Shown here piece by piece: positions 7,864 through 17,449 of a stretch of 45,078 nucleotides of DNA. The position numbers and the translations under genes are program-made. Source of the DNA: Streptomyces sp. SolWspMP-5a-2 (GTDB taxonomy: Bacteria > Actinomycetota > Actinomycetes > Streptomycetales > Streptomycetaceae); assembly GCF_900091845.1 (NCBI RefSeq), contig NZ_FMCI01000304.1, positions 1-45,078 on the forward strand. The letters run 5' to 3'. Below the pieces are notes generated by a model. It did no database searches, was not told where the DNA came from, and saw only the letters and a list, made by a program, of their open reading frames with translations. Each line of letters begins with the position of its first letter. Position 1 is the first letter of the stretch.

Positions 7864-7999
7864 TGGGCCGTGCGCACGACGACGTCCGCCCCGGCGCGCG
7901 ACGGCGGGCAACCTCCCGCCCGCGCGCCGCGTCCCTGACGGCGACGGCGGGCCCCGGCGACGCGTTCCCGTGCCGCGGCCGGGCGGGGGAGGACACACG

Positions 8000-9427
8000 A
8001 TGAGCGACGGCAAGGCGGCAGACGGACCGGGCGCCGTTCCCTCCGACAGCCGCGGCAGGGACGCCGTCGTCATCGGCGGCGGCCTCGCCGGGGTCACCGC
8101 CGCCCTCGCCCTCGCCGACGCCGGTGTGCGCGTCACCCTCGTGGAGGGGCGCCCCCGCCTCGGCGGTCTGGCGTTCTCCTTCCGGCGCGGCGAGCTGACC
8201 GTGGACAACGGACAGCACGTCTACATGCGCTGCTGCACCGCCTACCGCTGGTTCCTCGACCGGGTCGGCGGGACGGCGCTCGCGCCCCTGCAGGATCGTC
8301 TCGACGTGCCCGTCCTCGACCTCGACCGCCCCGAGGGACGACGGCTCGGCAGGCTGCGCCGCGACCCCCTGCCGGTCCCGCTGCACCTGGGCCGCAGCCT
8401 CGCCGCCTACCCGCACCTCTCGCTCGCCGAGCGGGCCAGGGTCGGCCGGGCGGCGCTCGCCCTCAAAGGGCTCGACCTGGCCGATCCGGCCCTGGACACC
8501 CAGGACTTCGCGAGCTGGCTGAGCGCGCACGGCCAGTCGGCGCGGACCGTCGAGGCCCTGTGGGACCTGGTCGGCGTGGCCACCCTCAACGCCGTCGCCG
8601 CCGACTGCTCGCTCGGCCTCGCCGCCATGGTGTTCAAGACCGGCCTGCTCTCCGAGCCCGGCGCCGCCGACATCGGCTGGGCCACGGTCCCGCTGGGCGA
8701 CCTGCACGACCGGCTGGCCCGCGAGGCCCTCGACGCGGCGGGCGTGCGCACCGAGACCCGCACCCGGGTCAGCGCGGTGAGCGCCGGCCCGGACGGGCGC
8801 TGGAGCGTCGAGGTGCCCGGCGAGAGCCTGCGCGCGGACACCGTCGTGCTCGCGGTGCCGCAGCGCGAGGCGCACGAACTGCTGCCGCCCGGCGCCCTCG
8901 ACGACCCCGACCGGCTCCTGGAGATCGGCACCGCGCCGATCCTCAACGTGCACGTCGTCTACGACCGCACGGTCCTCACCCGGCCCTTCTTCGCGGCCCT
9001 CGGCACCCCGGTGCAGTGGGTCTTCGACCGCACCGCCGCCTCCGGACTCACCGACGGCCAGTACCTCGCCGTCTCCCAGTCCGCGGTCCAGGACGAGATC
9101 GACGCGCCCGTCGCCACCCTGCGCGAGCGCTACCTGCCCGAACTGGAACGCCTGCTCCCCGGTGCCCGCGGCGCCGAGGTGCGGGACTTCTTCGTGACCC
9201 GGGAGCGCACCGCGACGTTCGCTCCCGCCCCCGGCGTCGGACGGCTGCGGCCCGGCGCCCGCACCAAGGCACCCGGCCTCTACCTGGCCGGAGCGTGGAC
9301 CGCCACCGGGTGGCCCGCGACCATGGAGAGTGCGGTCCGCAGCGGCGTCAACGCGGCCGACGCCGCGCTGAGCGCCCTGGGCCGGCCCCGCCCCCGACGT
9401 CTCTTCGACGTGGAGGAGGCGGCGTGA
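8000..9427 (+). CDS. hpnE: Hydroxysqualene dehydroxylase HpnE (FAD amine-oxidase family)
   Basis: The ATG at 8000, preceded by GGGGGAGGAC, gives 475 residues. The frame stays open upstream to 7856 but that part is Arg/Pro-rich and unlike a protein start. VVIGGGLAGVTAALALADAG (23-42) is the FAD-binding Rossmann motif, with G26, G28 and G31, followed by LVEGRPRLGG. The C-terminus has LYLAGAWTATGWPATMESAV, the flavin-contacting motif of phytoene-desaturase-like enzymes. It reduces hydroxysqualene to squalene, the Shc substrate. The next frame begins in a GTGA overlap, though a better start for that gene lies 60 nt further. Confidence 0.93.
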   Translation: MSDGKAADGPGAVPSDSRGRDAVVIGGGLAGVTAALALADAGVRVTLVEGRPRLGGLAFSFRRGELTVDNGQHVYMRCCTAYRWFLDRVGGTALAPLQDRLDVPVLDLDRPEGRRLGRLRRDPLPVPLHLGRSLAAYPHLSLAERARVGRAALALKGLDLADPALDTQDFASWLSAHGQSARTVEALWDLVGVATLNAVAADCSLGLAAMVFKTGLLSEPGAADIGWATVPLGDLHDRLAREALDAAGVRTETRTRVSAVSAGPDGRWSVEVPGESLRADTVVLAVPQREAHELLPPGALDDPDRLLEIGTAPILNVHVVYDRTVLTRPFFAALGTPVQWVFDRTAASGLTDGQYLAVSQSAVQDEIDAPVATLRERYLPELERLLPGARGAEVRDFFVTRERTATFAPAPGVGRLRPGARTKAPGLYLAGAWTATGWPATMESAVRSGVNAADAALSALGRPRPRRLFDVEEAA

Positions 9428-9486
9428 CGCGCGACCAGCGCGCGGCAGGCCCCCGCACCCCCGGTACCGCAACAAGAGGAGAGACT

Positions 9487-10560
9487 GTGCCCACTGTGCC
9501 CCCGGCCTCGACCGCCGACCCAGAGACCGCGGTGGACGTGACCGCGCTCCTGGAACGCGGCCGGACCCTGGCCACGCCGGTACTGAAGGCGGCCGTCGAC
9601 CGCCTGGCCCCTCCCATGGACACCGTCGCCGCCTACCACTTCGGCTGGATCGACGCCGACGGCAACCCCGCCGACGGTGACGGCGGCAAGGCCGTGCGTC
9701 CCGCCCTCGCGGTGCTCTCCGCCGAGGTCACCGGTGCCGCCCCCGAGGCCGGTGTGCCCGGCGCGGTCGCCGTGGAACTCGTCCACAACTTCTCGCTCCT
9801 GCACGACGACCTGATGGACGGCGACGAGCAGCGGCGCCACCGCGACACCGTCTGGAAGGTGCACGGGCCCGCCCAGGCGATCCTGGTCGGCGACGCCCTG
9901 TTCGCCCTCGGCAACGAGGTCCTCCTCGAACTCGGCACCGTCGAGGCGGGCCGCGCCACCCGGCGGCTGACCGCCGCCACCCGCGCCCTGATCGACGGCC
10001 AGGCCCAGGACATCTCCTACGAGCACCGCGACCGCGTCAGCGTCGAGGAGTGCCTGGAGATGGAGGGCAACAAGACCGGCGCCCTGCTGGCCTGCGCCTC
10101 CTCCATCGGCGCGGTGCTCGGCGGCGCCGACGACCGCACCGCCGACACCCTGGAGAGGTACGGCTACCACCTCGGCCTCGCCTTCCAGGCCGTCGACGAC
10201 CTCCTCGGCATCTGGGGCGACCCCGGCTCCACCGGCAAGCAGACCTGGAGCGACCTGCGCCAGCGCAAGAAGTCCCTGCCGGTCGTGGCCGCGCTCGCCG
10301 CGGGCGGGGAAGCCTCCGAGCGGCTCGGCGAGATCCTCGCCGCCGACGCCAAGAGCAGTGACTTCGCGAACTTCTCCGAGGAGGAGTTCGCGGCCCGCGC
10401 CGCCCTCATCGAGGAGGCGGGCGGCCGGGAGTGGACGGCGGAGGAAGCGCGCCGTCAGCACACCATCGCCATCGAGGCCCTCGACGCCGTCGACATGCCC
10501 GACCGGGTTCGGGCGCAGTTCACGGCGCTCGCCGACTTCGTCGTCGTACGAAAGAGATGA
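9487..10560 (+). CDS. Polyprenyl diphosphate synthase (FPP/GGPP type) of the hopanoid cluster
   Basis: The GTG at 9487 follows AAGAGGAGAG with 5 nt spacing and gives 357 residues. A GTG at 9424 would overlap hpnE but has no ribosome binding site of its own. The first Asp-rich motif is LLHDDLMD (D107, D108, D111), followed by the RRHRDTVW arginines. The second is DDLLGIWGD starting at D237. Residues just before the first motif are not bulky aromatics at the critical position except a Phe at minus 5, so product length (C15 or C20) is unclear. In this cluster it is expected to feed farnesyl diphosphate to HpnD. Confidence 0.88.
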   Translation: MPTVPPASTADPETAVDVTALLERGRTLATPVLKAAVDRLAPPMDTVAAYHFGWIDADGNPADGDGGKAVRPALAVLSAEVTGAAPEAGVPGAVAVELVHNFSLLHDDLMDGDEQRRHRDTVWKVHGPAQAILVGDALFALGNEVLLELGTVEAGRATRRLTAATRALIDGQAQDISYEHRDRVSVEECLEMEGNKTGALLACASSIGAVLGGADDRTADTLERYGYHLGLAFQAVDDLLGIWGDPGSTGKQTWSDLRQRKKSLPVVAALAAGGEASERLGEILAADAKSSDFANFSEEEFAARAALIEEAGGREWTAEEARRQHTIAIEALDAVDMPDRVRAQFTALADFVVVRKR

Positions 10561-10594
10561 TCACTATCGGCCGAATAATCCTCGCGTAGTCGCC

Positions 10595-10625
10595 GGCCGG
10601 TGTCCCGGGACACCCAGCACCGGCC
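10595..10625. promoter_or_regulatory. Nested inverted repeats before shc
   Basis: GGTGTCCCGGGACACC (10599-10614) is a perfect 16-bp palindrome. It lies inside a larger inverted repeat, GGCCGGTG (10595-10602) with CACCGGCC (10618-10625). The two folds are mutually exclusive. The element sits in the 118-nt gap before shc, the longest after the hpnD-hpnE gap inside the operon. It could be an operator, attenuator or mRNA processing site. Confidence 0.4.
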
Positions 10626-10678
10626 GACGGCGGACCCACAGCAGCAGGTGACTTACACGACTGCACGAAGGGGAAGCC

Positions 10679-12685
10679 ATGACAGCGACGACCGACGGAA
10701 GCACCGGGGCCATGCCTCCCCGAGCAGCCGCGGCCAGCGACACCGCAGGCACCACCCCCGAGACGGCCGGGGTGCACCACACCGCCGTAGACGCCGTCCG
10801 GCGCGCCACCGACTTCCTGCTCGCCCAGCAGGACCCGCAGGGCTGGTGGAAGGGCGACCTGGAGACCAACGTCACCATGGACGCCGAGGACCTGCTGCTG
10901 CGGCAGTTCCTCGGCATCCTGGACGAGGCCACCCTCCGCGCCTCCGCCCTCCACGTCCGCGGCGAACAGCGCCCGGACGGCACCTGGGCCACCTTCTTCG
11001 GCGGACCGGGCGAACTCTCCACCACCATCGAGGCGTACGTCGCGCTGCGGCTGGCCGGTGACCGGCCGGACGCGCCGCACATGGCCCGCGCCTCGGCCTG
11101 GATCCGGGCCCGCGGCGGCATCGCCGAGGCCCGTGTCTTCACCCGCATCTGGCTCGCCCTGTTCGGCTGGTGGAAGTGGGAGGACCTGCCCGAACTCCCG
11201 CCCGAACTCCTCTACTTCCCCAAGTGGTTCCCGCTCAACATCTACAACTTCGGCTGCTGGGCCCGGCAGACCATCGTCCCGCTGACCGTCGTCTCGGCGA
11301 AGCGCCCGGTGCGTCCCGCGCCGTTCCCCCTCGACGAGCTGCACACGGACAAGGACCGCCCCAACCCGCCCAAGCCCCTCGCGCCGCCCACCACTTGGGA
11401 CGGTCTCTTCCAGCGCCTCGACAAGGTGGTGCGCGGCTACCGGACGGTCGCGGTGCGCGGGCTGCGCACGGCCGCGCTGAAGTACGCCACCCGGTGGATC
11501 GTCGAGCGGCAGGAGAACGACGGCTGCTGGGGCGGCATCCAGCCGCCTGCCGTGTACTCGGTCATCGCCCTGCACCTGATGGGCTACGACCTCCAGCACC
11601 CCGTCATGCGGGCCGGGCTCGAATCGCTCGACCGGTACGCCGTGTGGCGGCAGGACGGGGCCCGGATGATCGAGGCCTGCCAGTCCCCGGTGTGGGACAC
11701 CTGCCTCGCCGCGATCGCGCTCGTCGACGCGGGAGTCCCGGCCGACCACCCCCAACTGGTGCGCGCCGCCGACTGGATGCTCGGGGAGGAGATCGTCAGA
11801 CCCGGTGACTGGGCCGTCCGCAGACCTCAACTCCCGCCGGGCGGCTGGGCGTTCGAGTTCCACAACGACAACTACCCCGACATCGACGACACCGCGGAGG
11901 TCGCCCTCGCGCTGCGCCGGGTACGCCACCGCGACCCGGAGCGGGTGGACCGGGCCATCGGGCGCGCGGTCCGCTGGAACCTCGGCATGCAGTCCAGGAA
12001 CGGCGGTTGGGGCGCCTTCGACGTGGACAACACCAGCCCCTTCCCCGACCGGCTGCCGTTCTGCGACTTCGGGGAGGTCATCGACCCGCCGTCGGCCGAC
12101 GTCACCGCGCACGTCGTAGAGATGCTCGCCGTCGAGGGACTGGCCCACGACCCGCGCACCCGGCGCGGCATCGACTGGCTGCTCGGGCAGCAGGAGCCGG
12201 ACGGCTCGTGGTTCGGCCGCTGGGGCGTCAACTACATCTACGGCACCGGGTCCGTCGTCCCCGCGCTGACCGCCGCCGGGTTCCCCGGCTCGCACCCCGC
12301 GATCCGCCGCGCCGTCGGCTGGCTGCAGACCGTCCAGAACGAGGACGGCGGCTGGGGCGAGGACCTGCGCTCCTACCAGGACGCGGCCCGCTGGAGCGGC
12401 CGGGGCGCCTCGACCGCCTCGCAGACCGGGTGGGCGCTGATGGCGCTCCTCGCGGCCGGTGAGCGGGACTCCAGGGCCGTCGAGCGGGGCGTCGAGTGGC
12501 TGGCCGCCACCCAGCGGGAGGACGGCTCCTGGGACGAGCCCCACTTCACCGGCACCGGCTTCCCCTGGGACTTCTCCATCAACTACCACCTCTACCGGCA
12601 GGTGTTCCCGCTCACCGCCCTCGGCCGCTACCTCCACGGGGAACCCTTCGCGAAGAAGCCCTTCCCCGAGGTCGAGGGGGGTTGA
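10679..12685 (+). CDS. shc: Squalene-hopene cyclase
   Basis: The ATG at 10679 follows GAAGGGGAAG and gives 668 residues, slightly longer than typical bacterial cyclases because of a 30-residue low-complexity N-terminus. The catalytic DxDD motif is D401-I-D-D404-T. Seven or more QW-type repeats are visible, among them QQDPQGWW, EQRPDGTW, QENDGCWGG, QSRNGGWGAF, QEPDGSWFGRWG, QNEDGGWGED and QREDGSWDEP. The C-terminus GFPWDFSINYHLYRQVFP lines the active site in the family. It cyclises squalene to hopene and diplopterol at the membrane surface. Its stop overlaps the hpnG start in TGATG. Confidence 0.97.
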   Translation: MTATTDGSTGAMPPRAAAASDTAGTTPETAGVHHTAVDAVRRATDFLLAQQDPQGWWKGDLETNVTMDAEDLLLRQFLGILDEATLRASALHVRGEQRPDGTWATFFGGPGELSTTIEAYVALRLAGDRPDAPHMARASAWIRARGGIAEARVFTRIWLALFGWWKWEDLPELPPELLYFPKWFPLNIYNFGCWARQTIVPLTVVSAKRPVRPAPFPLDELHTDKDRPNPPKPLAPPTTWDGLFQRLDKVVRGYRTVAVRGLRTAALKYATRWIVERQENDGCWGGIQPPAVYSVIALHLMGYDLQHPVMRAGLESLDRYAVWRQDGARMIEACQSPVWDTCLAAIALVDAGVPADHPQLVRAADWMLGEEIVRPGDWAVRRPQLPPGGWAFEFHNDNYPDIDDTAEVALALRRVRHRDPERVDRAIGRAVRWNLGMQSRNGGWGAFDVDNTSPFPDRLPFCDFGEVIDPPSADVTAHVVEMLAVEGLAHDPRTRRGIDWLLGQQEPDGSWFGRWGVNYIYGTGSVVPALTAAGFPGSHPAIRRAVGWLQTVQNEDGGWGEDLRSYQDAARWSGRGASTASQTGWALMALLAAGERDSRAVERGVEWLAATQREDGSWDEPHFTGTGFPWDFSINYHLYRQVFPLTALGRYLHGEPFAKKPFPEVEGG

Positions 12686-13326
12686 TGAGCCCGCAGCCCG
12701 CCCCGGCCCCGCTGCTGATCGCCTGCGCGCTCGGCATCGAGCACCTCGCCCTGCGCGCCGGTGAGCGCGGCGGCGCCGGCGGGCCGGTCACCGTGCTGCG
12801 CACCGGCATGGGGCCCAAGGCGGCCGACCGCTCGGTGACCCGGGTCCTCGCCGACCCGCACCTCGCCGACGCCGCCGTGCTGGCCACCGGGTTCTGCGCG
12901 GGGCTCGCCCCCGGCATGCACCCCGGCGACCTGGTCGTCGCCGAGGAGACCAGGGACCCGCGCGGGACCGTCCCGTGCGTCGGCACCGAACTGCTCGTCA
13001 AGGAACTCGTGCGGACCCTGCCGGGACGCACCGTCCACACCGGGCCGCTCACCGGCTCCGACCACGTGGTGCGCGGGCCCGAACGGTCGGACCTGCTCGC
13101 CACCGGCGCGATCGCGGTGGACATGGAATCCGCCGCGACGCTCCTGAGCGCCGTCCGTACGGGACCGCGCCCTGTTGCGGCCGTCCGGGTGGTCGTGGAC
13201 GCTCCAGAACATGAACTGGTCCGAATCGGCACGGTGCGCGGTGGAATATCAGCCTTCCGCGTCCTTCGTTCCGTCCTTCCCGCATTCTTCGAATGGCACC
13301 GATCCTTGTTGCTCCCCCGGAGGTGA
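12685..13326 (+). CDS. hpnG: Adenosylhopane nucleosidase/phosphorylase HpnG
   Basis: The ATG at 12685 overlaps the shc stop and gives 213 residues of the nucleoside-phosphorylase/MTAN fold. ATGFCAGLAPGMHPGDLVVA (about residues 70-89) and the VDMES substrate-binding motif near residue 149 are characteristic. In other bacteria HpnG removes adenine from adenosylhopane to give ribosylhopane or its phosphate, acting after HpnH. An upstream extension of the frame to 12496 lies within shc and is spurious. The last codons run into the hpnH ribosome binding site. Confidence 0.9.
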   Translation: MSPQPAPAPLLIACALGIEHLALRAGERGGAGGPVTVLRTGMGPKAADRSVTRVLADPHLADAAVLATGFCAGLAPGMHPGDLVVAEETRDPRGTVPCVGTELLVKELVRTLPGRTVHTGPLTGSDHVVRGPERSDLLATGAIAVDMESAATLLSAVRTGPRPVAAVRVVVDAPEHELVRIGTVRGGISAFRVLRSVLPAFFEWHRSLLLPRR

Positions 13327-13331
13327 GCCAG

Positions 13332-14354
13332 ATGGCCATGCCGCTGCGCCAGTCCATCAAGGTCGCTACATACCTGGCAGAACAGAAGCTCCGCAAGCGT
13401 GACAAGTTCCCGCTGATCGTGGAGCTGGAACCGCTTTTCGCCTGCAACCTCGCCTGCGAGGGCTGCGGCAAGATCCAGCACCCGGCCGGGGTGCTCAAGC
13501 AGCGCATGCCGGTCGCCCAGGCCGTGGGCGCGGTCCTCGAATCGGGCGCGCCGATGGTGTCCATCGCGGGCGGCGAGCCCCTGATGCACCCTCAGATCGA
13601 CGAGATCGTGCGGCAGTTGGTCGCCAAGAAGAAGTACGTCTTCCTGTGCACCAACGCGATGCTGCTGCGCAAGAAGATGGACAAGTTCACGCCCTCGCCG
13701 TACTTCGCGTTCGCCGTCCACATCGACGGGCTGCGCGAGCGGCACGACGAGTCGGTCGCCAAGGAGGGCGTGTTCGACGAGGCGGTGGCGGCGATCAAGG
13801 AGGCCAAGCGGCGCGGCTTCCGGGTCACCACCAACTCGACCTTCTTCAACACCGACACCCCGCAGACCATCATCGAGGTGCTCGACTTCCTCAACGACGA
13901 GCTGCACGTGGACGAGATGATGATCTCGCCCGCCTACGCCTACGAGAAGGCGCCCGACCAGGACCACTTCCTCGGCGTCACGCAGACCAGGGAGCTGTTC
14001 AGGAAGGCCTTCGCGGGCGGCAACCGGCTGCGCTGGCGGCTCAACCACTCCCCGCTCTTCCTGGACTTCCTGGAGGGGAAGGTCGACTTCCCGTGCACGG
14101 CGTGGGCGATCCCCAACTACTCGCTGTTCGGCTGGCAGCGCCCCTGCTACCTGATGAGCGACGGGTACGTGCCGACGTACCGCGAACTCATCGAGAAGAC
14201 CGACTGGGACAAGTACGGGCGCGGCAAGGACCCGCGCTGCGACAACTGCATGGCGCACTGCGGCTACGAGCCCACCGCCGTCCTGGCCACCATGGGTTCG
14301 CTCAAGGAGTCGCTGCGCGCGATGCGCGAGACGGTCTCCGGGAACCGGGAGTGA
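13332..14354 (+). CDS. hpnH: Adenosyl-hopene transferase HpnH (radical SAM)
   Basis: The ATG at 13332, 9 nt after GGAGG (13318-13322), gives 340 residues beginning MAMPLRQSIKVATYL, the usual HpnH start. The radical SAM cluster motif is C38-x3-C42-x2-C45 (CNLACEGC). SIAGGEPLMHP is the SAM-binding GGEP motif. A C-terminal CDNCMAHCGYEP cysteine group is typical of the SPASM-like tail of HpnH proteins. It joins a 5'-deoxyadenosyl group to hopene, the first side-chain step. It is followed by HpnG and HpnO for the later steps toward aminobacteriohopanetriol. Confidence 0.95.
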   Translation: MAMPLRQSIKVATYLAEQKLRKRDKFPLIVELEPLFACNLACEGCGKIQHPAGVLKQRMPVAQAVGAVLESGAPMVSIAGGEPLMHPQIDEIVRQLVAKKKYVFLCTNAMLLRKKMDKFTPSPYFAFAVHIDGLRERHDESVAKEGVFDEAVAAIKEAKRRGFRVTTNSTFFNTDTPQTIIEVLDFLNDELHVDEMMISPAYAYEKAPDQDHFLGVTQTRELFRKAFAGGNRLRWRLNHSPLFLDFLEGKVDFPCTAWAIPNYSLFGWQRPCYLMSDGYVPTYRELIEKTDWDKYGRGKDPRCDNCMAHCGYEPTAVLATMGSLKESLRAMRETVSGNRE

Positions 14355-14358
14355 CCCG

Positions 14359-15516
<1,158 letters not shown>

Positions 15517-15544
15517 TCGAGCACGGACCGAAGGGGGCCCGAGC

Positions 15545-17449
15545 GTGACGATTCTGGAGACCATCCGGGGACCACGCGACCTTAAGGCGCTGTCCGAAGC
15601 GGACGTCGGTCGACTGACCGAGGAGATCAGGGAGTTCCTGGTGCAGGCGGTGGCCAGGACCGGCGGGCACCTCGGGCCCAACCTGGGCGTGGTGGAGCTG
15701 TCCGTCGCCCTGCACCGCGTCTTCGAGTCGCCGGTGGACCGCATCGTGTGGGACACCGGCCACCAGAGCTACGTGCACAAGCTGCTGACAGGGCGTCAGG
15801 ACTTCTCCAAGCTGCGCGGCAAGGGCGGCCTCTCCGGCTATCCCTCGCGGGAGGAGTCCGAGCACGACATCGTCGAGAACAGCCACGCCTCCACCGCGCT
15901 CGGCTGGGCCGACGGGCTCGCCAAGGCCCGTCAGGTGCTCGGCGAGAAGGGCCACGTGGTCGCCGTCATCGGCGACGGCGCGCTGACCGGCGGCATGGCC
16001 TGGGAGGCCCTCAACAACATCGCGGCCGCCAAGGACCGGCCGCTGATCGTCGTCGTCAACGACAACGAGCGCTCCTACGCGCCCACCATCGGCGGCCTCG
16101 CCGACCACCTCGCCACCCTGCGCACCACCGACGGCTACGAACGGGTCCTCGCCTGGGGCAAGGACGTCCTGCTGCGCACCCCGGTCGTCGGCGGCACGCT
16201 CTACGAGTCGCTGCACGGCGCCAAGAAGGGCTTCAAGGACGCCTTCGCGCCGCAGGGCATGTTCGAGGACCTGGGCCTGAAGTACATCGGCCCGATCGAC
16301 GGGCACGACATCGGGGCCGTCGAGTCCGCGCTGCGCCGCGCGAAGCGCTTCCACGGGCCCGTCCTCGTGCACTGCCTCACCGAGAAGGGCCGCGGCTACG
16401 GACCAGCCCTCGCGCACGAGGAGGACCACTTCCACACCGTCGGCGTGATGGACCCGCTCACCTGCGAGCCCCTCGCACCCGCCGCCGCGCCCTCCTGGAC
16501 GTCGGTGTTCGGCGAGGAGATCGCCGCGATCGGCGCCGAGCGCGAGGACGTCGTCGCGATCACGGCGGCCATGCTGCACCCGGTCGGGCTCGGCCCGTTC
16601 GCCGCCCGGTTCCCCGACCGGGTCTGGGACGTCGGCATCGCCGAGCAGCACGCCACCGTCTCCGCGGCCGGTCTCGCCACCGGCGGGGTCCACCCCGTCG
16701 TCGCCGTCTACGCCACCTTCCTCAACCGGGCCTTCGACCAGCTCCTGATGGACGTCGCGCTGCACCGCTGCGGCGTCACCTTCGTCCTGGACCGGGCCGG
16801 GGTCACCGGCGTCGACGGCGCCTCCCACAACGGCATGTGGGACATGTCGATCCTCCAGGTCGTCCCCGGCCTGCGGATCGCCGCCCCGCGCGACGCCGCC
16901 CAGCTCCGCGCCCAGCTCCGCGAGGCCGTCGCGGTCGACGACGCCCCCACCCTGGTCCGCTTCCCGAAGGAGTCCGTCGGCCCCGAGATCCCGGCCGTCG
17001 ACCGGATCGGCGGACTCGACGTGCTGCGCCGCGACGCGCGGCCCCAGGTGCTCCTGGTCGCCGTCGGCGTGATGGCATCGGTCTGCCTCCAGGCCGCCGA
17101 CCTGCTGGCGGCGCGCGGCATCGGCTGCACCGTCGTCGACCCCCGCTGGGTCAAGCCCGTCGACCCCGCACTGCCCGAACTCGCCGCCCGCCACCGCCTG
17201 GTGGCCGTCGTCGAGGACAACAGCCGCGCCGCCGGGGTCGGTTCGGCCGTGGCACTCGCCCTCGGGGACGCCGAGGTCGACGTCCCCGTACGGCGGTTCG
17301 GCATCCCCGAGCAGTTCCTCGCGCACGCCGGACGCGCCGAGGTCCTCGCCGACATCGGACTCACGCCCGTCGAGGTGGCCGGGCGGATCGCCGCGAGCCT
17401 GGCCGCCGGGGAAGCGACGGACGGCACAGTCAAGGAGAAAGCTGAATGA
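15545..17449 (+). CDS. dxs: 1-Deoxy-D-xylulose-5-phosphate synthase, cluster copy
   Basis: The GTG at 15545, preceded by AAGGGGGC, gives 634 residues, the usual Dxs length. The thiamine diphosphate motif is GDGALTGGMAWEALNN from G143, and the activating glutamate is E367 in GIAEQHA. HQSYVHKLLTGR and the Dxs-type DRAGVTGVDGASHNG stretch are present. It condenses pyruvate and glyceraldehyde-3-phosphate, the committed step of the MEP pathway. As with ispG next door, a second genomic copy is likely, and clustering suggests dedicated precursor supply. The stop overlaps the hpnO start in ATGA. Confidence 0.96.
   Translation: MTILETIRGPRDLKALSEADVGRLTEEIREFLVQAVARTGGHLGPNLGVVELSVALHRVFESPVDRIVWDTGHQSYVHKLLTGRQDFSKLRGKGGLSGYPSREESEHDIVENSHASTALGWADGLAKARQVLGEKGHVVAVIGDGALTGGMAWEALNNIAAAKDRPLIVVVNDNERSYAPTIGGLADHLATLRTTDGYERVLAWGKDVLLRTPVVGGTLYESLHGAKKGFKDAFAPQGMFEDLGLKYIGPIDGHDIGAVESALRRAKRFHGPVLVHCLTEKGRGYGPALAHEEDHFHTVGVMDPLTCEPLAPAAAPSWTSVFGEEIAAIGAEREDVVAITAAMLHPVGLGPFAARFPDRVWDVGIAEQHATVSAAGLATGGVHPVVAVYATFLNRAFDQLLMDVALHRCGVTFVLDRAGVTGVDGASHNGMWDMSILQVVPGLRIAAPRDAAQLRAQLREAVAVDDAPTLVRFPKESVGPEIPAVDRIGGLDVLRRDARPQVLLVAVGVMASVCLQAADLLAARGIGCTVVDPRWVKPVDPALPELAARHRLVAVVEDNSRAAGVGSAVALALGDAEVDVPVRRFGIPEQFLAHAGRAEVLADIGLTPVEVAGRIAASLAAGEATDGTVKEKAE

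Noticed and set aside
7864..7999. Upstream start for hpnE at 7856 overlapping hpnD
   Set aside because: The extra 48 residues are Arg/Pro-rich and precede the normal FAD-protein start; ATG 8000 has a good ribosome binding site.
8560..9486. N-terminal extension of the polyprenyl synthase by about 300 residues
   Set aside because: It overlaps hpnE in another frame and is Arg-rich; the GTG at 9487 has a clear ribosome binding site.
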